The position numbers and the translations under genes were made by a program. From assembly GCA_037355855.1 (NCBI GenBank), contig CM074767.1:2976001-3040000 (forward strand): 64,000 nt of DNA. Direction: 5' to 3'. Each line of letters begins with the position of its first letter. Position 1 is the stretch's first letter. The notes beneath the pieces are model-generated. The model worked only from the letters and a program-made list of their open reading frames with translations. It was not told the origin of the DNA and ran no database searches. This document shows, piece by piece, positions 53,271 to 64,000 of the stretch. This DNA comes from Pseudo-nitzschia pungens. Its lineage: Eukaryota; Bacillariophyta; Bacillariophyceae; Bacillariales; Bacillariaceae.

Positions 53271-56200
53271 GGCCTTGCTGCTAGGTCTATTCGGGGACGT
53301 GTCAACAAGTCAGCTGTCTTGAGAGCTATTGCAGTTGGCCATGATGGTGTTGAACAGGTCTTGGAGTCCCAGTCTACTATGGTTCCAGCTATGGCTGAAT
53401 CCAATGTCAGGCGTCAACAGCAGTGTCTTGGCACTCCCTCCATGACTCCCTCCTTCATTCAAGATTTTGGCTACCTAGGCACAGCCCATGCTTCTGCCCA
53501 AGTTCTTGATGGCACATACATTCCTCCTCCTGCCACTGACAAGTACCTTTCTGAATTTCTTTCCTGTCTCAAAGTCCCTGACTCTATTCTGAGTTTGCCC
53601 CCCTTTGACTATTCAGTGTGTCCAGCTGACAATGCTGCTGCCTGGAAATGCCAGAGGGAACACACAGCCAGTGAACCTTCTTGTTTGAGTTTTGCACACC
53701 ACAAGGCTTTTGCCCTTGATCCACAGTTGAACCAGTTTGACACTCTCCTGAGATCAGTCCCATTGATTGTTGGCTTCTCTCCTTCTGCTTGGCAGGTCAT
53801 CACTGAGGTTGAGATCTTCAAGAAACCTGGTGAATATAGAGTGGATAAGATGAGGCTTATCCAGTTGATGTCTCCTGAGTTCCAAATCAACAACAAGATG
53901 ATTGGCAGACGCATTCTTGCCCATGCTGAACTTGCCAATGCAGTGGCTGTTGATCAACATGGTAGCAGGAAACACCACAAGGCCGTCAACACCTGCCTGA
54001 ACAAGAAGCTCATATGTGATGTGTTGCGGCAGAAGCGCAGATCTGGTGCTGTTGCTATGAATGATGCCAAGGGCTGTTATGATAGGATATCTCATCCCAT
54101 TGCAGGTCTCACTCTTCAGAGCTTTGGGGTTCCTGCCCATGTGTGTGAGGTTCTCCTGTCTACTCTGCAACATGCCAAGCACCACATCAATGAACCTGTT
54201 CCTCTCAGTGGTTGTGGCCAAGGCAACGGTATTGGTCCAACTCTTTGGGCTTTGGTGTCAACAATTGTCTTCCGAATGATGCAACAGGCTGGGCATGGTG
54301 TCCATCTTTTCTTTGTCACTGCAATTGGTTTCTCTTGTGGGTTTTGCCTTTGTGGATGACACAGATCTGTTTTGTGCTGGCTCTGATTCCTCAACCTCTG
54401 GTGAGGCCTTGGCTGTTGACTTTCAGGAAGCTCTTGACAGATGGGCTGGTGGCATTATTGCCACTGGTGGTGCTATTGAACCTGCCAAATCTTTCTGTTA
54501 TTTGATTGATTTCAAATGGAATGGATCTGGTTGGGACTATCGCTCAATTGATGAAATGCCTGGTGACTTCTCTGTTGCTGACAAGAATGGCACTCGAGCT
54601 ACCCTGGATCGGTTTGAAGTTGACCATGCTGACAAGACCCTTGGGGTTTTTATCTCCATGGATGGCAATGAGGAAGCCCAGATTGCTCATATGAAGTCCC
54701 AGTCTCAGTCTTTTGGATCTCAACTCAAGGCTTCCAAGTGTGAGAAGAGAGCCTCCCTCTACACCTTCAAGTATTCTTTCATGAAGTCTGTTGAATACCC
54801 CATGCCTGTCACGCAACTTGATGAGGCCACCTGGACTAAGATTATTCACCCAGCTCTTGTTCCTGTGCTGAACAAAGCAGGGATGTCCCGGACATTTCCT
54901 AGACATGTATTCTATGGTCCTTCCCTCTATCAAGGCTTTGGTTTCATCCATCCATACCTCCTCCAAGAGTTTAGCCATATTGCCATTCTCTTTCAGGAAT
55001 CTGTCAGGTCCTCGCAAACTGGTAGGATTCTCAGGCTAACTGCTGAGGCTCTCCGGCTTGAACTTGGCTTTCCTCTTCATCTTGGTGTCACACCCTATCA
55101 TCCTTTTGCTTCATACGTCACTCCTTGCTGGTACAAACATGTGTGGAAGTTTTTCTCTGTTCACCCTGTGAGCTTGGTTGAAGCCTTCCCAGATCTTCCT
55201 CTGCTACATTCCAATGACTGTTATCTCATGCAAGCCTTTGTCAACGCTGGCTTCAGAGGTGCTGACTTGTCCCTCTTGAATCACATTCGAATGTCCCTCA
55301 AGGCTATTTCCCTTGCTGATATTTGTACTCCAGATGGGAAAAGACTCTCTCCCATGGCTTTCCAGCTGACATCCTCCAATCACTTGAGGGATCATCTTGA
55401 CTGGCCTAGATGTCCTCCATCTTGGCCTCCAGCAGCACAGCGCTTATGGACTAAGGCTCTTCAGACCTGTTTTCTTCCCCCCTGTCCACCCCCTGCAGCC
55501 AGGGCACTGGCTCCTTCTTTTCACTTTGGGCATTGGCTCTCTCCCCAGACAGCTTCTCTTTGGCCTTGGTTTATGTCTTTATCCACCAACAGAATATTCG
55601 TCAAAACTTCTACTGGCTGGATTGTGAGCACCTCCCAAGGCAGGGGCAGATACAGGGTCACTTCTGAACTCATTTCTGACAAACCAGCCTGTGCTGATGT
55701 GCTTGTCTGCCCTGTTATTTGCGGCCAAGTTGTATGCGTGCTTGGGTCCTCAGCCTTTGTTTCTGAACCTCCTGATATGGATCCTCTGGAGTACAATCCA
55801 TTTGATTCTCTTCCAGACTCCCCTGCAGATGCCTTTGATGCACTCTGTGAGTCTCCAAGAGTACTTCTCCACAAATATTCCCTACCACAGGCTGGCTGTC
55901 AGCACCTTGTTGATGCTATTGAGAGTGGTACTGCCAGTGCTGTCTGTGATGGTTCATTTGATCCGGACCTTCTCAGAGGAACTTCTGCTTTTATTCTGTC
56001 ACCCAATACCTCCACCAAGACTGCTTCATTGTTCCTCACAGGCTATAATTTTGTCAGTGGGTCCCCTGCGGATCAGTCATCCTATAGGAGTGAACTGGCA
56101 GGTATCATTGGGGTTCTCACCTGTTGCACTGCTCTGGTGAGTATCTTTGATATTGCTTCTGGCTCTATCACCATTGCCCTAGATGGTGACACAGCTCTCA

Positions 56201-57420
56201 AACAGGCTGAGGGATCATGGCCATTGGTTATTTCCCAGAAGTCTTTTGATTATGTTTATGTCATCAGAAACATGATTTCTGCCCTGCCAATCTCTGTGCA
56301 CTTTCAGTGGGTTCAGGGCCATCAAGCTGGAATCTTTCTTGATTGGTGGGCCCTTCGCAATCATCAGGTTGACAGCATGGCAAAGGCATTTCTCTCTGTC
56401 CATAGAGCTTCTGCCCATCACTATCCCAGACTTGTGTTTGAGCCCTGGGCATTTTCTCTCAATGGATGCAAGTGTTCAAGGTTTGATCAAAATGCTTTGC
56501 ATGTTGCCATTTCTGGTCCTCCTCTTCTTAAATATTGGCAGACCCACCATGATATCCCCATTCCACAACCTGTTTTGGGTTCCATCCATTGGTGTGCCCA
56601 TCTGTCTGCCTTCAAACGACTCCCTCCTGGCATGCAAAGGTGGTTTGTCAAATTTGCTTCTGGATGCATTGGTGTTGGCAACCAACTCCTTCACTACCAG
56701 TATCAGGATCACTCCCGGTGCCCATTGTGTGATGCAGACAACGAGAAGGTTTCTCATGTGCTCTCTTGCAAGGATCCTGGGGCTGTCAGGCACAGTGTGT
56801 CTGCCTTCAAGGGACCCCTGCAGAACAGGCTTGAAGTTGAACAAACTGATCCATCATTGGTGGCTGCCATTGTGGATCTTCTCACCAGAGTTCGGAAGGG
56901 CCAGAGGATTTATCCATCATCCTACTCACTTGCAATTGCTTCTGCTGTCAGGGCACAGAGGACTATTGGTTGGCACAACTGGCTCCTTGGTAGGTGGTCC
57001 CCTCGCTGGTACCAAATCCAGGCTGATTACTACTCCCACATTGGAAGCAAGCGATCTCCCAAACGCTGGGCTACAGCTATCATCCATCAGTTCTTTCTTA
57101 CCTCCTGGGATCTTTGGACCTACAGAAATGAACGACTCCACGGTCCTGGGGGAACCCTTGATGCTGAACAACACCAATCTCTTGATGCTTCCATTTCCTC
57201 TGAATTGGCAATTGGTGCAGCTGGTGCACTCCCCCAGTCACACTCCCTTTTACAAACCCCTTTCCAAGTCCTACAAGGTTACACCCTGACTGCCAAGCGG
57301 CAGTGGCTTGCAACCATCCACCTTGCCAGGAAGCAGTATGCAGCACCTGTCCAACCTGTGCAGCCATACCAACGAGAGGCTGCTCTCCTCAGAGCCTGGC
57401 TTACTGGACCTCAGGGTTGA
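53271..57420 (+). pseudogene. A1 LINE ORF2, RT, RNase H and finger, with deletions
   Basis: Resumes A1 ORF2 after B4. Near 54,190 an in-frame loss of 12 codons removes the KTGFGRSGPVYG region between RT motifs A and B. Near 54,307 a 5-nt deletion shifts the frame just before the FVDD motif; the rest (FVDD, RNase H, CCHC finger, WLTGPQG) reads in the other frame to the stop at 57,418-57,420. The product would lack an active RT. Confidence 0.87.
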
Positions 57421-57721
57421 TTCCACTTTGTACCTTGGTTTTGTTTTCTGTTCCTGCTTCTCATCCTGTCCCATCCCTTTTGATACTGGATCTTATCCCA
57501 ATATCTTCATTCCCATTTCACTTTCTCTCAAGTCCCTATTTTGTGGGACTTGCATGTCTTTTTCCCTGCTTGATGTTCAAGGTTTGTTTGAAAATTTGTC
57601 GTTCTGCCACTTGGGGTCCTGACTCTATGATGGAGGCGACGTTAAAGTCTGGATACAGACTGAGTAATTTAGTTTCACCTTTGGTGATTAAAGTTATTTA
57701 AATACGTATATTAATTAATTA
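57421..57721 (+). other. A1 3' UTR and AATT-type tail
   Basis: The usual two hairpins, the first with loop GATA instead of GTTA, then TTTAAATACGTATA and a tail of the form TTAATTAATTAA instead of ATT repeats. A5 sequence follows directly. Confidence 0.75.
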
Positions 57722-58732
57722 AGAGCTTCTGCCCATCACTATCCCAGACTTGTGTTTGAGCCTTGGGCTTTTTCTCTCAAGGGATGCAAGTGTTCAAGGT
57801 TTGATCAAAATGCTTTGCATGTTGCCATTTCTGGTCCTCCTCTTCTTCAATATTGGCAGACACACCATGATATTCCCATTCCACAACCTGTTTTGAGTTC
57901 CATCCATTGGTGTGCCCATCTGTCGGCCTTCAAGCGTCTACCTCCTGGCATGCAACGGTGGTTTGTCAAGTTTGCTTCTGGCAGTATTGGTGTTGGCAAC
58001 CAACTCCTTCACTACCAGTATCAGGATCACTCCAGGTGCCCATTGTGTGATGCCGACAACGAGAAGGTGTCTCATGTGCTCTCCTGCAAGGACACTGGGG
58101 CAGTACAGCACAGTGTGTCAGCTTTCAAGGGACCCCTGCAGAAGAGGCTTGAAGTTGAACAGACTGATCCATCATTGGTTGTTGCCATTGTGGATCTTCT
58201 CACCAGAGTTCGGAAGGGCCAGAGCATTTATCCATCATCCTACTCCCTTGCAATTGTGTCTGCTGTCAGGGCACAGAGGACAATTGGTTGGCACAACTGG
58301 CTTCTTGGTAGGTGGTCTCCTCGCTGGTATCAAATCCAGGCTGACTACTACTCCCACATTGGAAGCAAGCGCTCTCCCAAACGTTGGGCTACAGCTATCA
58401 TCCATCAGTTCTTTCTTACCTCCTGGGATCTTTGGACCTATAGGAATGAACGACTCCATGGTCCTGGGGGAACCCTTGATGCTGAACAACACCAATCTCT
58501 TGATGCTTCCATTTCCTCTGAATTGGCAATTGGTGCAGCTGGTGCACTTCCCCAGTCACACTCCCTTTTACAAACCCCTTTCCAAGTCCTACAAGGTTAC
58601 ACCCTGACTGCCAAGAGGCAGTGGCTTGCAACCATCCACCTTGCCAGGAAGCAGTATGCAGCACCTGTCCAACCAGTGCAGCCATACCAACGAGAGGCTG
58701 CTCTCCTCAGAGCCTGGCTTACTGGACCTTAG
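57722..58732 (+). pseudogene. A5 LINE ORF2, C-terminal part
   Basis: About 336 codons covering the end of ORF2 from after RNase H through the CCHC finger (CPLCDADNEKVSHVLSC) to WLTGP. It stops two residues early because CAG is replaced by TAG at 58,730-58,732. There is no endonuclease, RT or RNase H in the window for this copy. Confidence 0.85.
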
Positions 58733-59012
58733 GGTTGCTTCCACTTTGTACTTTGTTTTTGTCTTCTGTTCCTGCTTCTCATCCTGTCATATACCTTTTG
58801 ATACTGGATCTTATCCCACTATCTTCCTTCCCATCTCATTTTTCCTCAAGTCCCTCTTTTGTGGGACTTGTTTTGTTCTTTTCCCTGTCTGATGTTCAAG
58901 GTTTGTTTGAAAAATTTGTCGTTCTGCCACTTGGGGTCCTGACTCTCTGATGGAGGCGACGTTAAAGTCTGGTTACAGACTGAGTAATTTAGTTTCACCT
59001 TTGGTGATTAAA

Positions 59013-60979
59013 TAATAATAATATACTTATTTAAGTAGGAAAATCCACCGAAGGTGGTTAAAAGCTACTCAGTCTGTAACCAGACTTTATCGTCGCCTCA
59101 ATCGAAGAGAGTTTAGGCCCCAAGTTGTAGAACGACGCGTCGCCTCAACCATGGGGGATTTGGTCCCCAGGTTGTAAAGACGACTATTTTGCAAACGAAC
59201 CTTGGTAAGAAACAGGAAAAAAACGAACCAGTCCAGAGCACAACAGACACTGCTGTTGCAAAGCGTACAGGAAACGGGGTAACAAGAACGTGAAAGGGAA
59301 AGACACAAGCAAAACTGTCCCTCCAATGCTGGTGTGCAGCATCCGTAATGCTAGTGGTCAGCTGACACAAGCAAAACCCTGACTAGATACATGGTATCTG
59401 TAATGCTAGTGGTCAGCGTACAAAAGCAAAACTCCTCTCTGAATGCTGGAGTGCAGCATCACCAGTAATGCGAGTAGTCATCCCCAAACACATTCCCGTA
59501 ACCTTACCGTATGGTACATCAAAAGAACACGAGCAAAATTTCCCAGGTAATGCTCGTACATTCAGTACCTGCCATCGTAGTGGTACCTGCTGGTACCTAG
59601 GTATAACACATAGAGGCGGTGGAGCCTACTACGAAATTCAAAACAGCTGCTGTCCTCCTGTTAGAATGTCGTAGTAGCTTGGAAACAAGGGCTCTAAGTG
59701 AGAACACTTAATACCAGCAGGCCTGTAGTCTTGGAAACAGGTGACAGCTGTACTGTGAACTGAAGGGGTATAAGTAGGTGGTAGAGCGTTAAGTAAAGGG
59801 TACTTAGCGACTTTGGGGCTTGGGTCAGAAAAACAGTAGGTCCATAATCGAAAACACTTATGGTCCAGAAGGGCAGTAGACTTGAAAACAGATGACAGTT
59901 GAAGTGTGCACCTGAGAGGGTTATGTAGGTAGGAGAGCCTTAAGCAAGCTGTACTTAGCGACTTTGGGGCTTGGGTCAGAAAAACAGTAGGACCTTAAGC
60001 GAAAACACTTATGGTCCAGCAGGGCAGTAGACTTGAAACAGATGACAGTTGAAGTGTGCACCTGAGAGGGTTATGTAGGTGGTGGAGCCTTAAACGAACT
60101 GTACTTAGCGGCTTTGGGGCTTGGGTCAGAAAACAGTAGGACCTTAAGCGAAAACACTTATGGTCCAGCAGGGCAGTAGACTTGAAAACAGATGACAGTT
60201 GAAGAATGCATCTGAGAGGTATATGTAGGTGGTGGAGCCTTAAACGAACTGTACTTAGCGGCTTTGGGGCTTGGGTCAGAAAACAGTAGGACCTTAAGCG
60301 AAAACACTTATGGTCCAGCAGGGCAGTAGACTTGAAAACAGATGACAGTTGAAGAATGCATCTGAGAGGTATATGTAGGTGGTGGAGCCTTAAACGAACT
60401 GTACTTAGCGGCTTTGGGGCTTGGGTCAGAAAACAGTAGGACCATAAGCGAAAACACTTATGGTCCAGCAGGGCAGTAGACTTGGAAACAGATGACATCT
60501 GGAATTTCTTGTAGAAATATTCCTACAGTGGAAGAACTTTAAGTGAGTATCACTTAAGCAGCTTGGAAACAGTGTAGAACAGTAAGTATAAGATATACTT
60601 AGGTGCCTTGGAATGGAGCTGGGAAACAGATCGAAGCAATAGGCATGTACGTTGTGGGTGTTGCTGTTGCTGTACGGTAGAATCTGTACTGGAATTGCTG
60701 TAGAAAATTATGTGTCGTTTTTGGTTTGGTGTGCTGCTGCTGCTCGATCCTTGGCCGAGTGGTGAATTGGCAACCAAAGCAACCAAACAAAGCAGCCAGC
60801 AACTGAACCGATAGCAGAAACGAAGAGCGCAGGTCTTGGTTAATACATGTAGGTCCTGGGGTTGTGATTGGGGGTGTAAAAGGGAGCGAGATATCGCATG
60901 GTAAAGTTGTGTAGAAATCTACGTATTTTTAGTACTGGAACATCGGAACGTCGGACAAAATGCGCGTCGCGCAAATTGT
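59013..60979 (-). mobile_element. Element B copy B5
   Basis: Minus-strand element B inserted in the 3' terminal hairpin of A5. The 18-bp duplication TCACCTTTGGTGATTAAA is at 58,995-59,012 and 60,980-60,997 and is itself the second 3' hairpin of LINE-A. The 5' hairpin (60,955-60,979) has loop GAC. It has about five 150-bp units. Confidence 0.92.
59749..60498 (-). repeat. 150-bp tandem repeat array of B5
   Basis: Five units on the minus strand. The frame is open for 167 codons (about 59,995-60,498), with the familiar FKSTALLDHKCFRL and CFLTQAPKPLS blocks. Confidence 0.82.
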
Positions 60980-61026
60980 TCACCTTTGGTGATTAAAGTT
61001 ATTTAAATACGTATATTATTATTATT

Positions 61027-61851
61027 GTTCTTAGGGCATTCGGACCAGTCATTGTTGTGGCCTTGAATTTGACAGGGATTGGATTTCTTCTTGTTTTTGT
61101 TCTGGCTAGTGTGGTTGCCAGAGCGTTTCTTGTTGTTGGAAGTAGTAGAACTGTTAGGACGTCTCCCATTGTTCTTGTTCTTCTGCTTGCTGAGCCGGTC
61201 GAGACTACTCATGTGGTCTACGATGAATTGCGCTGTAGTGTCTCTTGTAATGCCGAGGTGGATTCGAACGTAGTCCTCGATCCAGCTATTGGGGTAGCTG
61301 TGGAGCAATATGGTGAGTTGTTGCAGATGGTCCAGATCGGCGACATAGCCATGTAACTTGGCTGTATATTTCATGACGACCATGAGCCGATCTGTGTCGT
61401 CTTTGCAGGTCGATTCCACTTCCTTCTTGCACGCCGCACTTCGAAGACAGATGTGCATGAGATCACGTGCATCTTCTGCGTTGTAGTATAGCTTGATAGA
61501 GGCCTTGAATGCTGACTTGAAGCCATCTCTTGTTAGTGGATGAACTCCTTGGTTATTTCCTCGAGTTGTTCTTGAGAGCGTTCAGCACTTAGTTTGAGCG
61601 CCGACACACAGGCACCTGCCAAAGTACTTGATGAGCTGTGTATTTGGTATGCCTAGGTCTTCTGCGGCGTTCATGAAGGCTTCTTTGGTGTGGAGTAGTT
61701 CTTCTAGGCCTCCTTTGTCTGTAAAGAGGGGGACCTTGACGCTATCCGAGTGATCTTCTGCGTCGTAAACCAACAGGGTGACGAGCTTGGGCTTGGAGCT
61801 GTCGAAGGAGCTCTTGTAGGAGATAGGAGGATCTCTGTATATTCCTGCCAT
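61027..61851 (-). pseudogene. Copia-type retrotransposon gag, broken
   Basis: Read from the ATG at 61,851 on the minus strand. The first frame (MAGIYRDPPISY..., 89 codons) is followed by at least two frameshifts (near 61,600 and 61,525). It then gives MHICLRSAACKKEVES, a helical gag-like region, a basic Asn/Lys-rich stretch and a zinc knuckle CQIQGHNNDWSEC. At this point it is cut by the LINE tail at 61,026. The knuckle form resembles diatom Copia elements I know of, which is my main clue to the organism. Protease, integrase and RT would lie beyond the insertion, to the left of this window or lost. Confidence 0.65.
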
Positions 61852-62300
61852 GTTGAAAAGGTTGGTGGAGAGTTGCTTGTGAGGGATACAAGGTGCCTCT
61901 CTTGTTGAGGATAGGGGATTTCGATGATTATTCGATCGGTTGTTCTGTTCAGTACTGAATTCTACTGTTTTCTACGTTGAAGATAAACAGTAATCACTGT
62001 GTTACACTCTAAGGTAGAAAAATTGGAGTAGTATGAAAATTGTGACTTATCGTTAACTCTTAAGAGAGCATTTCAGTTTTTGTGTGAACGTTTGAGTATA
62101 CACGAGTGTTTGAATATATGCAAGCATGCCTCGCTAATATTTGAATATCGGCACACATGCATTGCCAGGCTGTCCGGCGTACAGTTTGAATTCAATTCAA
62201 ACACCAGTCAGCTCTTATATTTAAAGCCAGGCGGCTTGTATGTGGGATTCGGTTAATTATTTAATCGTGGTTCATGCTCGCTACGCTAGCATGTCACACA
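61852..62300 (-). other. Upstream region of the Copia gag, no gene
   Basis: AT-rich sequence that should hold the leader and perhaps the LTR of the Copia element. I could not find convincing LTR ends or a primer-binding site, and I see no open frame of note. Confidence 0.35.
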
Positions 62301-62382
62301 GGATCATCATGTATTTGATTCTCTGCATTCCCGAAAGACCAAGATCATCATGCATTTGGTTCTCTGCGTTGATATTGCTCGT
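62301..62382 (+). repeat. Two units of the 41-bp repeat
   Basis: Two copies, 41 bp apart, of a unit with GATCATCATG and CTCTGCATTCCCGAAAGACC. This is the same unit as the large array at 63,383-63,846. Confidence 0.7.
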
Positions 62383-63067
62383 CAGCAATCTTCGGAGATC
62401 TAATCGGTAGATAAATCATCTTGTACTGGTCTGAAAATAGGGGAAAGCATTAACAATAATAACACGTATATCCCTGGCAAATAGTGAGACTACAGTGGAC
62501 TGTTCAAGGTCTATTGCATACACTTAGTCAATACAAGGCACTTCCCTAGAGGTACATCGGAATCGATCGAAAGGGAGGGCATGATAGGTGTGTTTTATTT
62601 TAGAGCATAAAGAAAAGAGTGAATACAGGGAGCTGAGCTGCGCTCAGCTCTGTATCGTATCGTAACAGCGTTCCGATAAATAACTCGTATAATAACAGAG
62701 CTCCGTAGCTCCAGTACTGTATTCTACGAGTAGCGCACGGAGTATCGTATCTCCGATTTTAATTATTAGCGATCCAATCGTATGCTAGCTCACTTATGCT
62801 AGCCCGTTGGGTAACTGTCTGGGCCGGGTATCCGGTCATAGTACATATTATACACCAATGACCCGACCCCGGCGGTAGCATAGTATCTTAGCATGGTATC
62901 ATGGTAGGTTAGCATCTTTCAGTATCTCGTAGCATTAGCAACCCTAACCCTGTAGCATTTAGCTACACCATAACAGGTGCTTTACTCGGGGTACGTACGA
63001 TTGGTACAAATCGTACACGACGGCCCTAGTAATTTCTGCTAGCACCCATACCAAACAGGATAGGTCT
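62383..63067. other. Intergenic stretch, no recognised gene
   Basis: No plausible coding frame. It contains a strong hairpin (62,630-62,650), a weaker inverted repeat GGTCAT...ATGACC near 62,835-62,865 and scattered TAGCAT repeats around 62,875-62,960. It may include remains of the Copia LTR. Confidence 0.4.
62630..62650. other. Perfect 9-bp inverted repeat
   Basis: GAGCTGAGC and GCTCAGCTC separated by TGC. It could be a hairpin in an LTR transcript; no function is assigned. Confidence 0.6.
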
Positions 63068-63160
63068 GTTGCTAAGCCTGTTGCTAAGCCTGTTGCTAAG
63101 CCTGTTGCTAAGCCTGTTGCTAAGCCTGTTGCTAAGCCTGTTGCTAAGCCTGTTGCTAAC
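63068..63160 (+). repeat. 12-bp tandem repeat (eight units)
   Basis: Eight near-perfect copies of GTTGCTAAGCCT. The antisense reading gives an ATGL-type peptide repeat, which I take as a by-product. Confidence 0.9.
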
Positions 63161-63382
63161 CATTTAACACACAGCTCTAGCACTCAGCTCAGCACCTGTT
63201 AGTCAGCTACTGGATGCTGCTGCCTGTAGCCCCAGTACCTCTCCTACACAGGAGCCTTAGCACAGACCATAGCACCCACCTTGAATATCTTCATATCTCT
63301 CCACTCCTCGTCGATCAATTGCAGCAGCAGCAGCAACAACGACAGGAACATCAATCAATTGCAGCTCACTCACAAAAGACCA

Positions 63383-63846
63383 GGATCATCATGCATTTGG
63401 TTTGCTGCATTCCTGAAAGACCGGGATCATCATATATTTGTGTACAGGCACTCACCAAAGACCGGGATCATCATGTATTTGGTTCCCTACCGTGCTTGCG
63501 AAACACACAAAAGACTAGGATCATCATGTATTTGTGTACCGGCACTCACAAAAGACTGGGATCATCTTGTATTTGTTTCCGTACACTCCTGAATGACCGG
63601 GATCATCGTGTTGTTGTCTCTCTGCATTCCCGAAAGACTGGGATCATCATGTATTTGTGTACCGGCATTCACGAAAGACCAGGATCATCATGCATTTGGT
63701 TCCCTGCATTCCTGAAAGACCGGGATCATCGTTCTGTTGTTTCTCTGCATTCCCGAAAGACCAGGATCATCATGTATTTGGTTCCCTACACTCACAAAGA
63801 CTGGGATCATCTTGTATTTGGTTCACTGGCGGCGCTTACGAAAGAC
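63383..63846 (+). repeat. 41-bp minisatellite (about eleven units)
   Basis: Units are about 41 bp apart (63,383, 63,424, 63,465, then one ~53-bp step, 63,559 and on). Each has a core GGGATCATCATGTATTTG followed by a variable half such as GTTCCCTGCATTCCTGAAAG. It ends at the junction with A7. Confidence 0.85.
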
Positions 63847-64000
63847 TTGATGTCTCCTGAGTTCCAAATCAACAACAAGATGATTGGCAGACGCATTCTT
63901 GCCCATGCTGAACGTGCCAATGCAGTGGCGGTTGATCAACATGGAAGCAGGAAACACCACAAGGCCATCAACACCTGCTTGAACAAGAAGCTCATCTGTG
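63847..64000 (+). mobile_element. LINE-A fragment A7, ORF2 reverse-transcriptase region
   Basis: Starts abruptly inside ORF2 (LMSPEFQINNKMIGRR) and runs off the window at KKLIC. It shares the subfamily I variants AERANAVAV and GCGGTTGATC with A2 and A3. The left junction is with the 41-bp array, so this is either a 5'-truncated insertion or a rearrangement point. Confidence 0.85.

Larger units (their letters stand above)
516..57721 (+). mobile_element. LINE-A copy A1, the interrupted host element
   Basis: A1 is a full LINE-A read in pieces because other elements inserted into it. In order: 5' UTR 516-1480, tandem array 1481-2056, ORF1 2057-3154, A2 insertion, ORF1 15,470-16,910, A3 insertion, ORF1 30,029-30,078, A4 insertion, ORF1 49,126-49,718, ORF2 49,711-51,381, B4 insertion, ORF2 53,271-57,420, 3' UTR to 57,721. 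Each junction rejoins exactly across a short target-site duplication. Its own 5' end is off-window. The tail is AATT-type (attaattaatt) rather than ATT-type. Both ORFs carry small deletions that shift the frame, so this copy is dead. Confidence 0.9.
57722..61026 (+). mobile_element. LINE-A copy A5, 3' part, interrupted by B5
   Basis: Begins abruptly inside ORF2 (RASAHHYPRLVFEP region) and runs through the 3' UTR to an (ATT)n tail at 61,026. The target is the Copia gag. Two readings are possible. In one, A5 is a larger element into which A1 inserted, so its 5' part lies left of the window; in the other, it is 5'-truncated. I prefer the first because the junction to the A1 tail is exact. Confidence 0.8.

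Noticed and set aside
62936..62955. Telomere-like CCCTAACCCT near 62,943
   Set aside because: Only about two units and no array; chance similarity.
63383..63846. CRISPR-like array of 41-bp units
   Set aside because: The whole unit is repeated with drift, there are no unique spacers of constant length, no cas genes are present and the context is eukaryotic.

Overview
This 64 kb window is almost entirely a stack of nested non-LTR retrotransposons (LINEs). It contains no recognisable host gene, rRNA or tRNA. The organism is eukaryotic. The only phylogenetic hint is a broken Copia-type gag near the right end (61,027-61,851, minus strand), whose zinc knuckle (CQIQGHNNDWSEC) resembles those I know from diatom Copia elements. 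A diatom or other stramenopile is therefore my best guess, but this is an inference.

Two element types account for about 61 kb. 'LINE-A' is a very large autonomous LINE. Its layout is a 25-nt 5' terminal hairpin, a long 5' UTR built of small hairpins and often a 34/185-bp tandem array, then ORF1 (985 aa in the young subfamily, function unknown). ORF2 (1946-1970 aa) follows, with an AP-type endonuclease, reverse transcriptase, RNase H and a CCHC finger. A ~300-bp 3' UTR ends in two hairpins and an (ATT)n tail. 'Element B' is a ~1.9-2.2 kb non-autonomous element. It has the same 5' hairpin architecture and 3' double hairpin plus (ATT)n tail, but its body is a 150-bp tandem repeat with no polymerase. 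The shared ends suggest that B is mobilised by the LINE-A proteins.

Layout. A1 (plus, 516 to 57,721, broken) is the host for most other insertions. B0 (1-515) lies in its 5' UTR. A2 (minus, 3,155-15,469) is inserted in its ORF1 and is a complete 12.3 kb copy with both ORFs open. A3 (plus, 16,911-30,028) and A4 (plus, 30,079-49,125) are also inserted in A1 ORF1, and B4 (minus, 51,382-53,270) is in A1 ORF2. A3 carries B1 in ORF2. A4 carries B2 in its 5' array, a 5'-truncated minus-strand fragment A6 in ORF1, and B3 in ORF2. A1 is followed by A5 (57,722-61,026), the 3' part of another LINE-A with B5 in its 3' end. A5 lies in the Copia gag. The last 3 kb hold minisatellites (12-bp and 41-bp units) and the start of a further LINE-A fragment, A7 (63,847 to the window end). 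Most insertions are bounded by 12-20 bp target-site duplications that I could read directly, so the order of insertion is well supported.

There are two LINE-A subfamilies. A2, A3 and probably A7 are young and nearly identical: 4 differences in 985 ORF1 residues by eye. A1 and A4 have a different ORF1 N-terminus with Gly-Ser-Gln-Gln-Pro repeats and more damage. Identities and counts here were made by eye, not by alignment software.
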